Below, piece by piece: positions 53,541 through 62,488 of a DNA stretch of 64,000 nucleotides. Both the position numbers and the translations under genes were made by a program. How positions within the stretch are numbered: position 1 is the first letter of the stretch; every line of letters starts with the position of its first letter. A model generated the notes under the pieces. The model was not told where the DNA came from. It worked only from the letters and a program-made list of their open reading frames with translations, and searched no databases. The stretch is taken from positions 51,178 through 115,177 of the forward strand of contig MPNH01000008.1 of assembly GCA_002238925.1 (NCBI GenBank), given 5' to 3'. The DNA is from Spirochaetaceae bacterium bin103 (lineage in GTDB: Bacteria; Spirochaetota; Spirochaetia; SZUA-6; Bin103).

Positions 53541-55412
53541 GACTCGTATCGGGGTCGGGCGCGAGAAAGTCCAGGTCGGCGCCGAGGTGGGCGGGCAGCA
53601 CGTGCTCGGCGTGCAGGCGCTTCCAGCCGCGCCGGGGCGGGGCCGGCGGCGCAGGTGCGCGGGAGCGGCGCGCCGCCAACTCTTGTTCGGATACCAGCAG
53701 GTCGATGCGGCCGCCGTCGGCGTCCAGCTGGATCAGGTCGCCATCCTCGACCAGCGCCAGCGGGCCGCCGCGCGCTGCCTCCGGGGAACAGTGCAGCACC
53801 ACGGTGCCGCCGGCGGTGCCGCTCATGCGCGCGTCCGATACCCGCACCATGTCCCGCACGCCGGCCTCCGCCAGCTTGCGCGGAATCGGCACCGAGCCGT
53901 TTTCCGGCATGCCGGCGGCCGCGGGGCCGCTGTTGCGCAGCACCAGGACGTGTTCTGGCGTAACCGGCAGGGCGGGATCGTCGATGCGCGCCGCCAGGTC
54001 CGCGGGCGACTCGAATACCAGCGCCGGTCCGCGATGCTTCAGCAGGGCGGGCGTGGCGGCCGACCGCTTCAGCACGGCGCCGTCGGGCGCCAGTGACCCG
54101 CGCAGCACGGTGAGCGCCCCCGGCGGCCCGACCGGTTCGGCGAGCGTGCCGACCACTACGCCCGGTGCCTGCGAGGCCGAAATTGAGCGCTCACTCTGTG
54201 TGGGGTCAGCTCTGCCGGCGGCGTGTTCCCGGAGCTGCTCACGGAGCGTATTTCCCGTCACGCAAAGCACGTCGAGATTCAGCAACGGACCTAGTTCGGC
54301 AAGCACAGCGGGCATGCCGCCGGCGCGGTGCAGGTCCTCCAGCCATAGTGCGCCGCTGGGCTTGCAGTTGACCAGCAGCGGCACCCGCGCCGCCGCCTGC
54401 TCGAATGCGGTCAGGGTGAGTGGCACGCCGGCGCGGCGGGCGATTGCCAGCAGGTGGATAATGGCGTTGGTGGAGCCTCCGATCGCCAGCAGGACGGTAA
54501 CCGCGTTGGCGATTGCCGCCGCGGTGAGCACCTGTCGCGGGCGAATCGGATTGCGCGCCAGGGCGGCTGCGCGGCGGCCGGAGGCCACCGCGTGGCGCAG
54601 GCGGGCGCCGGAGCCGGACGGCGCGGCGGCGCCGCCCGGCAGCCTCCGCCCCAGCGCCCCCGGCAGGGCGGGCCCGGTGGGCGCGGTGGCCCTCCCCCCG
54701 GCGGGGCCGCCCCGTGGCGCAGGCGGGCGCCGGAGCCGGACGGCGCGGCGGCGCCGCCCGGCAGCATCAGCCCCAGCGCCTCGGTCAGGCAGGCCATGGT
54801 GGACGCGGTGCCCATCACCATGCAGGTGCCACCGGTCGGGCACAGTTCCTGCTGCACCTCGCGGATTTCGCTGTTGTCCAGCTCGCCGGCGCGGTACTGC
54901 AGCCAGTGGGCGCGGCAGTCGGTGCAGGCGCCCAGCCGGGTGCCGCGCCAGTAGCCGGTGCGCATCGGGCCGGTAACCACCGACACCACCGGCACGTCCG
55001 CCGATGCCGCCGCCATCAGTTGCGCCGGCACCGTCTTGTCGCAGCCGCCGAGCAGCACCGCCGCGTCCATTGGGTACGCGGTGAGCGCCTCCTCGGTTTC
55101 CATTGCCAGCAGGTTGCGGTACAGCATGGCGGTGGGCGAAATCAGGATTTCGCCCAGCGACAGGGTGGGCAGGGTGAGCGGCAGTGCGCCGCCTTGCAGC
55201 ACGCCGCGCCGCACCGCCGCGGCCAGCGCCGGCATGTCGCGGTGGCAGGTGGTGTAGTCGGAACTGGTATCGACGATGGCCACCACCGGACGGTCGACGT
55301 CGCCCTCGTCGTAGCCGGCGGAGGCCAGGAAGGCCCGCCGCAGAAAGGAACTGAAGCCGGGATCTCCGTAGTCGGTGAGCCGGCCGTCGATGCCGGGCGG
55401 ACGGGAGGCCAA
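53530..55412 (-). pseudogene. IlvD/Edd-family dehydratase split by a 122-bp duplication
   Basis: A dihydroxyacid or sugar-acid dehydratase. The N-terminal frame has the Fe-S Cys in DTSSDYTTCHRDM, LLGGCDKTVPAQLMAA and CPTGGTCMVMGTASTM. The C-terminal frame starts at the duplicated GGAAAPSGSGARLRH and continues VLLAIGGSTNAIIHLLAIA to the usual RMSGTAGGTVV end. Subtracting 122 bases joins the frames into 586 residues, normal for the family. Several starts are possible: a TTG at 55412, or an ATG at 55460 overlapping the gene upstream. As read it yields two fragments. ilvD versus sugar-acid dehydratase cannot be decided. Confidence 0.87.
54592..54780. repeat. Frame-shifting direct duplication in IlvD-family gene
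   Basis: Sixty-seven bases at 54592-54658 recur at 54714-54780 with two mismatches, offset 122 bases. The spacer is 55 bases of almost pure G/C. Confidence 0.95.
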
Positions 55413-55425
55413 CGCTGCCGCCGCC

Positions 55426-56571
55426 CTAGCGCACGCGCATGGCGGCGGCGTCCAGCTCACGGTGGCCGGCGCGCAGGTCGTCGAGGTAACGGGTCAGTTC
55501 CTGCGACTTGTCGCGTAGCGATGCCAGGCCCGCTGGCTCACCGGCCGGGGCGGTGCGCAGCCGTGGAATGTCGAGCGAGAGCTGGCGCAGCGCCAGCACA
55601 GCGGACTTGGCGCGCAAGTCGATCATCTCGATACGTTCCTGCAGATCCCGGAGCGACTTGGCTTGACCCTCGTACTGCTCCACCGCGGTCTGGTATTCGC
55701 GGCGCAGCTCGGCGGAGGTCGCTGCGTCCAGCTTGCCGTTCAGCACGGCAAGTTGTTCCGTGATCTCCGCTGCCGACACCCGCGCGCCGGCGCGCTCCAA
55801 CTCGTGCCGCGTCTGCAACAGTTCGCCGATTTGGCGCGTGTAGGTGTCGAGCTCGGGCTGCAGCTCGGTGCGCCAGCGGTCCGCATCCGCGCCCCCGTCC
55901 TGCAGGTCGGCAAGAATCGCCTCGCGCAACTCCGCCGCCTCCGCCAACAGCGGCGCATCGGCGAACAGCGCCTCGGGGGCGTCCACGGCCAGCGCCGCGA
56001 GGTCCGCCGACGCTGCCTCGATATCCATCCCCTCCTCCGCCAGCTCGCGGTGCAGGCGCTTGCGTCGCGACCGAGCGACCGCATTGTGGATAGCCAAAGG
56101 AATCCCGAGCGCCAGAATCGGGAATATTGCCCACGGGCCCTCCGCCGGAAAGAACGCGTTGAGCCCGACCAGGAACGCCGAAAGACCGGCCACCGTGCTG
56201 AGGTGATGGCGCAGGCGCCGCCGCACCTTGAACAGCCGTCGCACCCGCGCCAGGGCGCGCTTGGTGAGCGGCGGCAGGGTAGCGGCGTCGCGCGCTTCCC
56301 GCTCCCGGACGCGCCCCTCGGTGAAGTGCTGCAGCAACCCGATGCCCCACGCGGCGACCGGGAACAGGAACCACAGGAAGCCGGGCGAGGTAAGCAGGTT
56401 GATCAGCAGAAGCCCGAGGTTGACGGCGGCGTAAGTAACGCCATGGACTGTCAGGGCGGATTTGGCGTTGTCCGCGCGCTCGCGGCAACGCTGCACGAAG
56501 CGGGCCAGCCGCTGGCGCGGCGATGCGTTCGCCGCGGAGCGCTCTTCCGGAACGGATGGTTGCCTCCCCAT
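55426..56571 (-). CDS. 2TM-domain protein with long coiled coil
   Basis: A 381-residue protein. A basic N-terminus leads to a 2TM domain (about 45-90; VHGVTYAAVNLGLLLINLL and the second helix WFLFPVAAWGIGLLQHF), as in PF13239. Two more hydrophobic stretches follow (about 125-165). The remaining 220 residues are charged and Ala/Glu/Leu-rich with heptad character, likely a cytoplasmic coiled coil. No enzymatic motif. Its stop is 13 bases from the IlvD-family start, so they may be co-transcribed. Possibly a scaffold or stress-related membrane protein. Confidence 0.75.
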   Translation of the reverse strand: MGRQPSVPEERSAANASPRQRLARFVQRCRERADNAKSALTVHGVTYAAVNLGLLLINLLTSPGFLWFLFPVAAWGIGLLQHFTEGRVREREARDAATLPPLTKRALARVRRLFKVRRRLRHHLSTVAGLSAFLVGLNAFFPAEGPWAIFPILALGIPLAIHNAVARSRRKRLHRELAEEGMDIEAASADLAALAVDAPEALFADAPLLAEAAELREAILADLQDGGADADRWRTELQPELDTYTRQIGELLQTRHELERAGARVSAAEITEQLAVLNGKLDAATSAELRREYQTAVEQYEGQAKSLRDLQERIEMIDLRAKSAVLALRQLSLDIPRLRTAPAGEPAGLASLRDKSQELTRYLDDLRAGHRELDAAAMRVR

Positions 56572-56655
56572 GGTACAGCCATCATACTGAGTTGTGGAGC
56601 GGCGGCACAGTGCGACGACATTCATTCGACGCCGGTCGTTCCGGGTGCCGCCGTC

Positions 56656-57594
56656 ATGATCGCGATGGGCATCGTCGTGGCCTTCGCTCACGCCGTGTGC
56701 TGGAGCGTCACCAGCATCCTGTTGCGCCACCTTTCCCAGCGGCTGGACCCGTTCGTGCTCAATGGGCTGCGCGCACTGCTGGGGGCGGCGGTGCTGGTGG
56801 TCTGGTTCCTGGCCGCCGGTGCACCCGGCGCATCCACCTTCACCCCAACGCGCATCCTGCTGATCGTGGCTGCCATCGTGGTAGGCGGACTGGTCGGCGA
56901 TACCTGCAGCGTGATCGCGTTGCGCCTGGTGGGGGTGGCGCGTACGGTCCCGGTGACCTGCAGCTTCCCGATCTTCACGATGCTGTTCGCCTTTCTCCTG
57001 CTGGGCGAGGCGCCGCCGCTGCTCGCGGCGGTCGGCGCACTGCTGGTGGTGGCGGCGGGCGCGGTACTGTCACTGCCGGAGCGGCGTCCGGGAGCGCTAG
57101 CGAAGCCGCGGCCGACTACCGCGCACGGCGGCGTGCCGGACGTGGCGCGGCGGCAGCGCAGGATCGGACTGCTGTTGGCCACGATTACCGCCGTGGTGTG
57201 GGGGCTGGAGGTAATTCTGACCGCCAAGGCGGCCGAGGGCATGACCACGCTGGCGGTGAACGCGGTCCGGGTGCCGATCGCGGCCCTGCTGTCGCTGAGC
57301 GTGGCGTTGCGGCGGCCCGGGGCACTGGACGCCGCCGAACGCGTGCTGCGCGACCGCCGCACGATGTGGCTGCTGATCCTGGGCGGTCTGCTCGGATGGG
57401 TAGTAGTCGGTACGCTCTACGTGGAGTCGATCAAGCTGGCGGGCGCCACCTTCACCGCCATCATCGGCGCCACCGCCCCGCTGTACGCCGCGCCGCTGAG
57501 CGCCCTTCTGCTGCGCGAGCCGCCGAGCGCCATGACTCTGGCCGGCACACTGCTGGCAGTGGCCGGCGTAATCCTGGTGCTCGCTGCGGGGTAG
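56656..57594 (+). CDS. EamA/DMT-family transporter
   Basis: A 312-residue inner-membrane protein with about ten hydrophobic helices arranged as two EamA repeats: the first starts MGIVVAFAHAVCWSVTSILL, the second LLLATITAVVWGLEVILTA. The conserved second-half pattern GATAPLYAAPLSALLLREPP is typical. DMT members export amino acids, nucleosides or drugs; the substrate is unknown. Start at 56656 (MIAMGI) fits the first helix. The defence-like operon begins 122 bases downstream, and GC content falls sharply after this gene. Confidence 0.87.
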   Translation: MIAMGIVVAFAHAVCWSVTSILLRHLSQRLDPFVLNGLRALLGAAVLVVWFLAAGAPGASTFTPTRILLIVAAIVVGGLVGDTCSVIALRLVGVARTVPVTCSFPIFTMLFAFLLLGEAPPLLAAVGALLVVAAGAVLSLPERRPGALAKPRPTTAHGGVPDVARRQRRIGLLLATITAVVWGLEVILTAKAAEGMTTLAVNAVRVPIAALLSLSVALRRPGALDAAERVLRDRRTMWLLILGGLLGWVVVGTLYVESIKLAGATFTAIIGATAPLYAAPLSALLLREPPSAMTLAGTLLAVAGVILVLAAG

Positions 57595-57669
57595 GACACA
57601 GCGGGTCGCATCGGCAACAATTCCATGTGGGCCACTCTCCTGTGCGGCTTCGCGTGACGCGCTCCAAGT

Positions 57670-57698
57670 TTGCCAAACGACGGATGGATTCGTATGGT
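57670..57698 (+). promoter_or_regulatory. Sigma-70-like promoter before the DUF262 operon
   Basis: TTGCCA at 57670-57675, a 17-base spacer and TATGGT at 57693-57698. Transcription would begin near 57705. AGAAGGA just before the ATG at 57716 could serve as the ribosome site. Confidence 0.55.
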
Positions 57699-57715
57699 AG
57701 TTTGAGAAGGAACTC

Positions 57716-58846
57716 ATGGCTACTGCTACACAGGTCAGCACCGAGGGCGTCGTCGAAAGCCAAACCACACTGGAAGAAGAGCAGCAAGATCTCGACGAAA
57801 TCACCCAACCGTTCAACCCGGAAGAAATAAAGGTTCGCACCGTACCGATTCTTGTTGATCAGATCGTATCACGAATCACCCATGCGGAGATCGATCTCGC
57901 TCCGGAATTTCAGCGTCTTGCTGGCATCTGGGATGCGCAGAGGAAGAGTCGCCTTATTGAATCACTCTTGCTACGCATACCGATACCAGTGTTCTACGTC
58001 GCGGCGGATGAAGATGATGTGTGGTCGGTAGTCGATGGAGTGCAGCGGACGTCGACCATTTTTGGATTTGTATCGGGACAGTTTCCCCTGAGTAGACTCG
58101 AATACCTTACTCATCTCAACGGCAAACGGCACGATGACCTTCCCCGGAAGATGCAGAGACGCATTGGGGAGACACAGTTCGTTGTTCACGTTATCGACCC
58201 GGGTACACCCAAGGAAGTGATGTTCAACATTTTCTTGCGTCTCAATACCGGAGGTAAGCCACTGAACGGTCAGGAGATTCGGCATGCACTGCACCCGGGT
58301 CACGTTCGTGAGTTCCTTCCGCAATTGGCGGATACAGAAGCGTTCTTGAATGCTACTTCACATACGATCAGCAAGGCCAGAATGGAGGATCGAGAGTTGG
58401 TTCTCCGATTTCTCGCATTCTACATCGATCGATGGGAGAAATACTCGACGAATGACCTCGACGGATATCTCGGATCTGTTATGGACAAGATAAACGGCAT
58501 GGACGACCATCAGCGAGGGCTACTTGCTACCGCATTTCAAAGAGCGATGGTAGCAGCATATCGAATCTTCAATGACGACGCGTTCCGCAAGCGGTACGAT
58601 CCCAAAGATGGCCGCTTCCGTGTCAGTCGAGCTTTGTTCGAGTCGTGGTCAGTGGGGTTGGCTCGATGTTCGGAGTCACAAATCGAAACACTGGTCGAAA
58701 ACCGGGTCACAGTTGTGAACAAATTTATGACGCTGATGAACGAGGATACAGAATTCGGGTATGCGATCTCGTATTCTACTGGTACTCCGGTCCGCGTACG
58801 GAAACGGTTCGGAGCAATCGATCAGCTGATCAAGGAAGTGGTCTGA
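57716..58846 (+). CDS. DUF262-domain protein (GmrS/ParB-like nuclease family), first gene of putative defence operon
   Basis: A 376-residue protein. The DUF262 core has IDLAPEFQRLAGIWDAQRK then SRLIESLLLRIPIPVF, the VVDGVQRTSTI motif matching the family DGQQR catalytic loop, and IFLRLNTGGKPLNGQEIRHA, all hallmark positions. DUF262 is a ParB-like nuclease/NTPase fold, best known from the type IV restriction enzyme GmrSD, but no C-terminal DUF1524 HNH domain is present. The gene overlaps the ATPase by one base (TGATG). A spot count of one line gives about 50% GC, against about 80% in a line from the gene upstream. Confidence 0.88.
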   Translation: MATATQVSTEGVVESQTTLEEEQQDLDEITQPFNPEEIKVRTVPILVDQIVSRITHAEIDLAPEFQRLAGIWDAQRKSRLIESLLLRIPIPVFYVAADEDDVWSVVDGVQRTSTIFGFVSGQFPLSRLEYLTHLNGKRHDDLPRKMQRRIGETQFVVHVIDPGTPKEVMFNIFLRLNTGGKPLNGQEIRHALHPGHVREFLPQLADTEAFLNATSHTISKARMEDRELVLRFLAFYIDRWEKYSTNDLDGYLGSVMDKINGMDDHQRGLLATAFQRAMVAAYRIFNDDAFRKRYDPKDGRFRVSRALFESWSVGLARCSESQIETLVENRVTVVNKFMTLMNEDTEFGYAISYSTGTPVRVRKRFGAIDQLIKEVV

Positions 58847-59958
58847 TGCTTTGCAGACTGTCTCTCAAGAATTTCAAGTGTTTTGACCAATTGTCTCTCG
58901 ATCTTGCGCCGATCACGCTGCTGTGCGGCTTGAATGGTATGGGGAAGAGTAGCTTCCTGCAAGCGTTGCTGATTCTGAAGCAGTCGGCGGTCGCTGGAGA
59001 GTTGAGTGACGGCAGGCTGATGCTGATCGGAGAGTTCGCGGATCTCGGCACGGGTCGCGACGTTCTTTTTGAGGACGCTGATAGCGATGACCTGGAATTC
59101 GAGCTGCACGGCACCGACATGGCCGCGCCCTGCCGTCTGTCGTTTCGGTATTCCGGCGACGCCGACCAGTTGACGGCGACGGACGATCGGTCTTCCGGCC
59201 CACTGGACGAGTGGCTCGCGGTCGCGCCATTTGCTCATCTGCAATACGTAAGCGCCGAACGAATTGGTCCACGGAAGATCTACACCCGCTCAGAGACGGC
59301 CGCCCACCGCCGTGAGCTCGGCGCACGCGGGGAGTACGTTTTGAATTACCTTGAAGCAAGGCAAAATGAATCTCTGCCCGATGGTGACCCCCGCTGCGCG
59401 GCTTCGTCCAACCGAAGACTCACTGCAGTGGTGGACTACTGGCTCCAAGACGTAAGCCCGGGTGCGCATCTCGAATTCGAGGCGATTCGGGACGCCGATG
59501 CACTGGTCGGCGGATTCTCGTTCGAACGCCCGGGTGATGTCCGGACTCGACGCTTCCGAGCCACCAATGTCGGGTTTGGATTGTCGTATATTTTGCCCGT
59601 CTTGACCGCACTTCTGGCGCCCACCGGAACACTGTGTTTGATCGAAAACCCCGAGGCGCACCTGCATCCGCGAGGGCAGACGCGGTTGGCCGAACTTGCA
59701 GTTCGCGCTGCGCTTGCGGGGGTTCAAGTCATTGCCGAGACCCACAGTGATCACTTCATGGACGGAGTGCGGATCGCGGTGCGCAATCGGCTCATACACC
59801 CGCATGGGACGGCATTCCACTACTTTGAACGGGACGGCGCTACAACGGTAGTCAGTTCTCCACGGATCGACACTGACGGACGGCTGTCTTCGTGGCCCAG
59901 CGGTTTCTTCGATCAGCACGAGGAAAACCTTGCGAAATTACTTGCGCCAAGATCTTGA
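58846..59958 (+). CDS. AAA15/OLD-like ATPase with DUF3696, second gene of putative defence operon
   Basis: A 370-residue ABC-type ATPase of the SMC/OLD group. Residues 1-40 have LSLKNFKCFDQLSLDLAPIT and Walker A GLNGMGKSS at 28-36. The signature/Walker B region LCLIENPEAHLHPRGQTRL and the H-loop ETHSDHFMDG follow near 260-300. The C-terminus WPSGFFDQHEENLAKLLA is diagnostic of DUF3696. No TOPRIM nuclease domain is seen. OLD-family ATPases pair with effectors in several phage-defence systems. ATG at 58846 shares bases with the DUF262 stop, so stoichiometric production is likely. Confidence 0.88.
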   Translation: MLCRLSLKNFKCFDQLSLDLAPITLLCGLNGMGKSSFLQALLILKQSAVAGELSDGRLMLIGEFADLGTGRDVLFEDADSDDLEFELHGTDMAAPCRLSFRYSGDADQLTATDDRSSGPLDEWLAVAPFAHLQYVSAERIGPRKIYTRSETAAHRRELGARGEYVLNYLEARQNESLPDGDPRCAASSNRRLTAVVDYWLQDVSPGAHLEFEAIRDADALVGGFSFERPGDVRTRRFRATNVGFGLSYILPVLTALLAPTGTLCLIENPEAHLHPRGQTRLAELAVRAALAGVQVIAETHSDHFMDGVRIAVRNRLIHPHGTAFHYFERDGATTVVSSPRIDTDGRLSSWPSGFFDQHEENLAKLLAPRS

Positions 59959-59959
59959 A

Positions 59960-60901
59960 ATGCGGGAAATGATCCTCAATCATACGAGCGTCTCATCGGC
60001 CACAAACCAACCTACGATCGTCGGTTGGATTAGGGACATGGCTGGTGGTATGGCTCAACTCGTGCAAGAGGGAGTGGTTGAGAGGAGCCTGAGAATGTAC
60101 CGCGGGCATCATGAGACGCTGTGTTCTCCCGGTTACTCGCTATACGACGCCTATCAGGATCTCCGCAAGGCGGGAGCTCGCGAAGAGTACCTGTTTCTCG
60201 TTAAATTGGGGACAAAGACGCCACTCCTGAGCGCCATCAGCGTAGATGTTCATGATCGTTTTAGAGGATGTGAAGATCAAACACTACCAGGAGAAGATGG
60301 TGCACCTCTTGTGCTCTGTGCTATTTCGGATGGGATCGCAGTCGGTCTCCCATCAGAACCAGCGTGGGATCAGGACAGGCTTACGGTGCGGTTCCTTGAG
60401 ATGCTGTCTGACGGAGCTATCTCAGAAACCTCCGAAGCAATCGACAGTCTGTCTCGATTCGCCCATGCTCAATCGATCCTGGAGCGGCACGGAGCACGAT
60501 TCCGCGCTGCAAAGGGCCCGTCCGATTTGTGGCAGAATCGAAACCAGGCGTTTCCACACCTCCACTTCGGCCCGGGAGTGGAGGCCGATCTCAGACGCGC
60601 CGCGACACATCTGGGTACAATCATCGGAAAGCTTGCCGACCTCGACCGATCGGCGGCGGAGTGGCACAACGTGGGCGGGCCGGTTCCGCCCTGGAAGACG
60701 AAGGTCACGCCGGAGAGCGAAACCGTACGAACTACCCCCAAGTTGTGGAACGCGCGCGGCTTTCAGACACGGCAGGGTGCACATGAGATCTTTGAGTGGC
60801 ACGCCCGCTACGGTGCCGGTGGCCGCATCCATTTGCGTTTCCAACCAAGTACCTGCGAGATAGAGGTCGGGTACATAGGTCCGCATCTGCCTCTGAGTTG
60901 A
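59960..60901 (+). CDS. Unrecognised third protein of the putative defence operon
   Basis: A 313-residue soluble protein, not recognised. No membrane helix or Walker motif is seen. Visible features are an N-terminal helical part with RMYRGHHETLCSPGYSLYDA, a beta-rich middle (LFLVKLGTKTPLLSAISVDV), a Trp/His segment (LWQNRNQAFPHLHFGPG) and a C-terminus RIHLRFQPSTCEIEVGYIG ending PHLPLS. ATG at 59960 follows the ATPase stop by one base; a TTG start 30 bases upstream is possible. Strict linkage makes it the likely effector or specificity subunit, but nothing in it proves that. Confidence 0.75.
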   Translation: MREMILNHTSVSSATNQPTIVGWIRDMAGGMAQLVQEGVVERSLRMYRGHHETLCSPGYSLYDAYQDLRKAGAREEYLFLVKLGTKTPLLSAISVDVHDRFRGCEDQTLPGEDGAPLVLCAISDGIAVGLPSEPAWDQDRLTVRFLEMLSDGAISETSEAIDSLSRFAHAQSILERHGARFRAAKGPSDLWQNRNQAFPHLHFGPGVEADLRRAATHLGTIIGKLADLDRSAAEWHNVGGPVPPWKTKVTPESETVRTTPKLWNARGFQTRQGAHEIFEWHARYGAGGRIHLRFQPSTCEIEVGYIGPHLPLS

Positions 60902-60953
60902 AACCCAGGCTCCGATGCACCGGCAGACGGGGACGCCGCGGTCCGGTGAACAA

Positions 60954-61631
60954 TCAGCCGCCGGTGGCGCGGGTCAGGGGGGCGGTGGCGAACACGACGT
61001 GGAACGGCTTGCAGTAGATCACCACGCTGCCGTAGCGCGCCACGTCGATATCTTCGGGGATCTCGTAGTTCTGGTCGCCGACGTTGCCCTTCAGCGATCC
61101 CAGGTCGATGTACTCGCCCAGGTCGTGACGGTTGGTGGGCAGGGGAGCGGCGGCCAGCAGGACGTGCAGGTCGGGACCGTTGGTGGCGCGGAACTCCTCG
61201 AAGCGCAGTACGCGCCCGACCGCCGGGATGTCGTACAGCTTGGCGAGGCCGCTACCCTTGTGGAACCGGTCGGCGTCGCGGAACTCGCCGCTCGCGAGCA
61301 GCACCGGCGCGCCCGGCATCGGCTCCAACGCGTGCTTGTCCGGCATCGCCGCGGCGAACCGTTCCACGTCCTTGCGGATGCGCTCGCGTGCCCGTTCCGG
61401 CATCGCTTCCATGTCGTCCGCGGAGGGGATGGCGTCCATGATCTGCTGTTCCATGGCGTCCATCTCGTCCGCCGACATTTCCCGCATCTGCGCCGCGGAC
61501 GGTATCTCGATCGGGAACGCCTCGCTGACCATCCGATTGATGAACAGCGGCGACGCCAGATACCAGCCCACGGCCAACACCACCACAACTCCGACCGCGA
61601 TTGCCCCAATAACCAGTGGACGCCGATTCAT
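60954..61631 (-). CDS. Membrane-anchored DM13-domain protein
   Basis: A 225-residue protein with an N-terminal membrane anchor (about 7-30), an acidic Met/Glu/Asp-rich linker (about 45-90) and a DM13 domain at about 112-220: SGEFRDADRFHKGSGLAKLY, LRFEEFRATNGPDLHVLLAA, LGSLKGNVGDQNYEIP and VVIYCKPFHVVFATAPL. The near-invariant DM13 Cys is present in IYCKPF. DM13 is thought to take part in redox reactions at the cell surface. It sits 26 bases from the PhyH gene upstream in the same direction, so it may be co-transcribed. Confidence 0.87.
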   Translation of the reverse strand: MNRRPLVIGAIAVGVVVVLAVGWYLASPLFINRMVSEAFPIEIPSAAQMREMSADEMDAMEQQIMDAIPSADDMEAMPERARERIRKDVERFAAAMPDKHALEPMPGAPVLLASGEFRDADRFHKGSGLAKLYDIPAVGRVLRFEEFRATNGPDLHVLLAAAPLPTNRHDLGEYIDLGSLKGNVGDQNYEIPEDIDVARYGSVVIYCKPFHVVFATAPLTRATGG

Positions 61632-61657
61632 ACTCCCATTGTAACGCAATTGCGCGG

Positions 61658-62476
61658 TCAGGTGCGCGGGTGTGGGCCGTACCGCTCCGGGGTATCTTCG
61701 CCGGCCTGGTAGACAACGCGTCCGCCGTTCAGAAACGGCACCGCCATGCCCCACAGTTCGCCGGCGCGGCCGCGGATCGGGGCGCCGCTGTACTGCGGCA
61801 GGTAGACGCGGCGCATGCCGTCGCTGGTGTTGGCGCCGCTGCGGTGCAGGTTGTAGCTGCTGAACGCCGCGATGCTGCCGGCCGGGGCGATTACCGGATC
61901 GCCCGGATCGTCGCCGCCGTAGCCGACCAGGTCGTTGCTGCCCTCCTCGCGGCCGTGCGGGTAGATGGTGTCGCGGGTGCCGCCGCGCGAATGCGGCAGC
62001 ACGTACGCGGTGCCGTTGGCCTCGTCGACGTCGTCGAGCGCACACCAGCAGGTCAGGTAGGGCGGATGGGTGGCGCTCGGGTCGCGGGTCTGCACGTAGC
62101 CGGAGTCCTGGTGCCAGGAGAACTTCATGCCCTGTTCCGGCCCCTTGACCACCCACTGCTCATTGAACAGGTACACCTCGTCGCCGAGCAGGCGCCGCGT
62201 CACCTCCGCCATCAGCTCGCCGAAAATGAAGCTGCGCATGCGCCGGCTGACGCGGTAGCGGTTGGCGATGAAGTAGCGGCTGCCGCGGTGGGTGATGCCG
62301 ATGGAGGAGATGCCCTGCTCGTCCATTACCGCGTCGATGTAGCCCAGATAGTAGGAACACTCTTCGCGCAGCATCGTCACCGTGTCCGGATCGATCACGC
62401 CCTCGAGTATGCACAGCCCTTCCTCGCGGAACTGCTCGCGCTGGGCGTCGCTTACTGCCAAGTTTCCGTTCGCCAT
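61658..62476 (-). CDS. Phytanoyl-CoA dioxygenase family (PhyH) Fe(II)/2-oxoglutarate oxygenase
   Basis: A 272-residue oxygenase with complete ligands: HxD in FSWHQDSGYVQ, the distal His in YNLHRSGANTS and the 2-oxoglutarate Arg in MRRVYLPQYS. It hydroxylates an unknown substrate; bacterial PhyH proteins act on small molecules including quaternary amines such as ectoine. Full length, unlike the chimera at 39.4 kb. It follows the enolase-superfamily gene by 12 bases, so both probably act in one catabolic pathway. Confidence 0.92.
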   Translation of the reverse strand: MANGNLAVSDAQREQFREEGLCILEGVIDPDTVTMLREECSYYLGYIDAVMDEQGISSIGITHRGSRYFIANRYRVSRRMRSFIFGELMAEVTRRLLGDEVYLFNEQWVVKGPEQGMKFSWHQDSGYVQTRDPSATHPPYLTCWCALDDVDEANGTAYVLPHSRGGTRDTIYPHGREEGSNDLVGYGGDDPGDPVIAPAGSIAAFSSYNLHRSGANTSDGMRRVYLPQYSGAPIRGRAGELWGMAVPFLNGGRVVYQAGEDTPERYGPHPRT

Positions 62477-62488
62477 TGCCTTATCCCG

